Below are positions 63,984-64,000 of a stretch of DNA of 64,000 nt, piece after piece. The notes below the pieces were generated by a model. The model ran no database searches. It had not been told where the DNA came from and worked only from the letters and a program-made list of their open reading frames with translations. The DNA is taken from NCBI GenBank assembly GCA_039090855.1, contig CM077011.1, forward strand, positions 15,749,001 through 15,813,000, written 5' to 3'. The stretch's first letter is position 1; each line of letters begins with the position of its first letter. The DNA comes from Macrothele yani (taxonomy: Eukaryota; Arthropoda; Arachnida; Araneae; Macrothelidae). The position numbers and the translations under genes are program-made.

Positions 63984-64000
63984 GGTCAGGTGATGCGTAA

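Noticed and set aside
1..64000. Bacterial features (operons, CRISPR, riboswitches, Shine-Dalgarno sites)
   Set aside because: Element content, splice-like sites, tRNA-headed SINEs and coding density are those of an animal genome; regular repeats here are transposon monomers or minisatellites without unique spacers.

Overview
This is eukaryotic, gene-poor, transposon-rich DNA, most likely from an arthropod. The basis is the mix of Tc1/mariner, RTE, Penelope-like, Helentron-associated (HINE/DINE-1-like) and tRNA-headed SINE elements, intron-style splice sites and AATAAA signals. I cannot name the species. No operon, ribosome binding site, CRISPR array or intact cellular RNA gene is visible. Almost every longer reading frame belongs to a decayed mobile element.

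Layout. 0-5 kb: HINE-A repeats, a TTAA-flanked foldback MITE and SINEs. 5-11 kb: SINE-E copies, two related Tc1-like elements (6.9-7.4 and 8.1-9.3 kb) and two mariner relics. 11.7-12.4 kb: a 47-bp minisatellite. 13-16.9 kb: SINEs, a HINE-A copy and the 3' end of a CR1/jockey-type LINE. 17-30 kb: four Tc1-like elements of one lineage, two HINE-A copies, a mariner-like 3' end and a 68-bp minisatellite. 31-39 kb: an RTE LINE with a 435-residue open reverse transcriptase segment, shorter RTE copies, a large foldback, a pogo-like element and SINE-C copies. 39-44 kb: a nearly open Tc1-like transposase, a mariner and another Tc1-like element. 45-47.6 kb: two possible host exons flanking an inverted pair of Penelope GIY-YIG segments. 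47.7-58.5 kb: three more Tc1-like elements, the last split by a SINE that itself carries a HINE and, separately, by a 3.4-kb THAP-encoding element with inverted ends. 59-64 kb: SINEs, a second HINE family with about 150-bp monomers, a likely terminal host exon with a polyA signal, and a hAT fragment.

How it fits together. Autonomous-type fragments (RTE, CR1-like, Penelope, Tc1/mariner, hAT, THAP/P-like) are mixed with non-autonomous partners (SINEs, MITEs, HINEs). Most transposases carry stops or frameshifts, so this is a graveyard; several SINE-A copies with clear target duplications and the open RTE segment look younger. The only evidence for a cellular gene is three exon-like segments on the + strand (about 45.3, 47.5 and 63.2 kb), whose linkage into one gene is inference.

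The most notable patterns are: (i) two unrelated repeat families sharing one HINE architecture, a 30-nt bulged hairpin, a GTCY tract, about 150-bp monomers, a distal inverted copy of the hairpin arm and a terminal hairpin; (ii) four Tc1-like copies with 32 residues between the second and third catalytic positions; (iii) a four-part nest at 52.9-58.5 kb; (iv) many perfect or near-perfect foldbacks.
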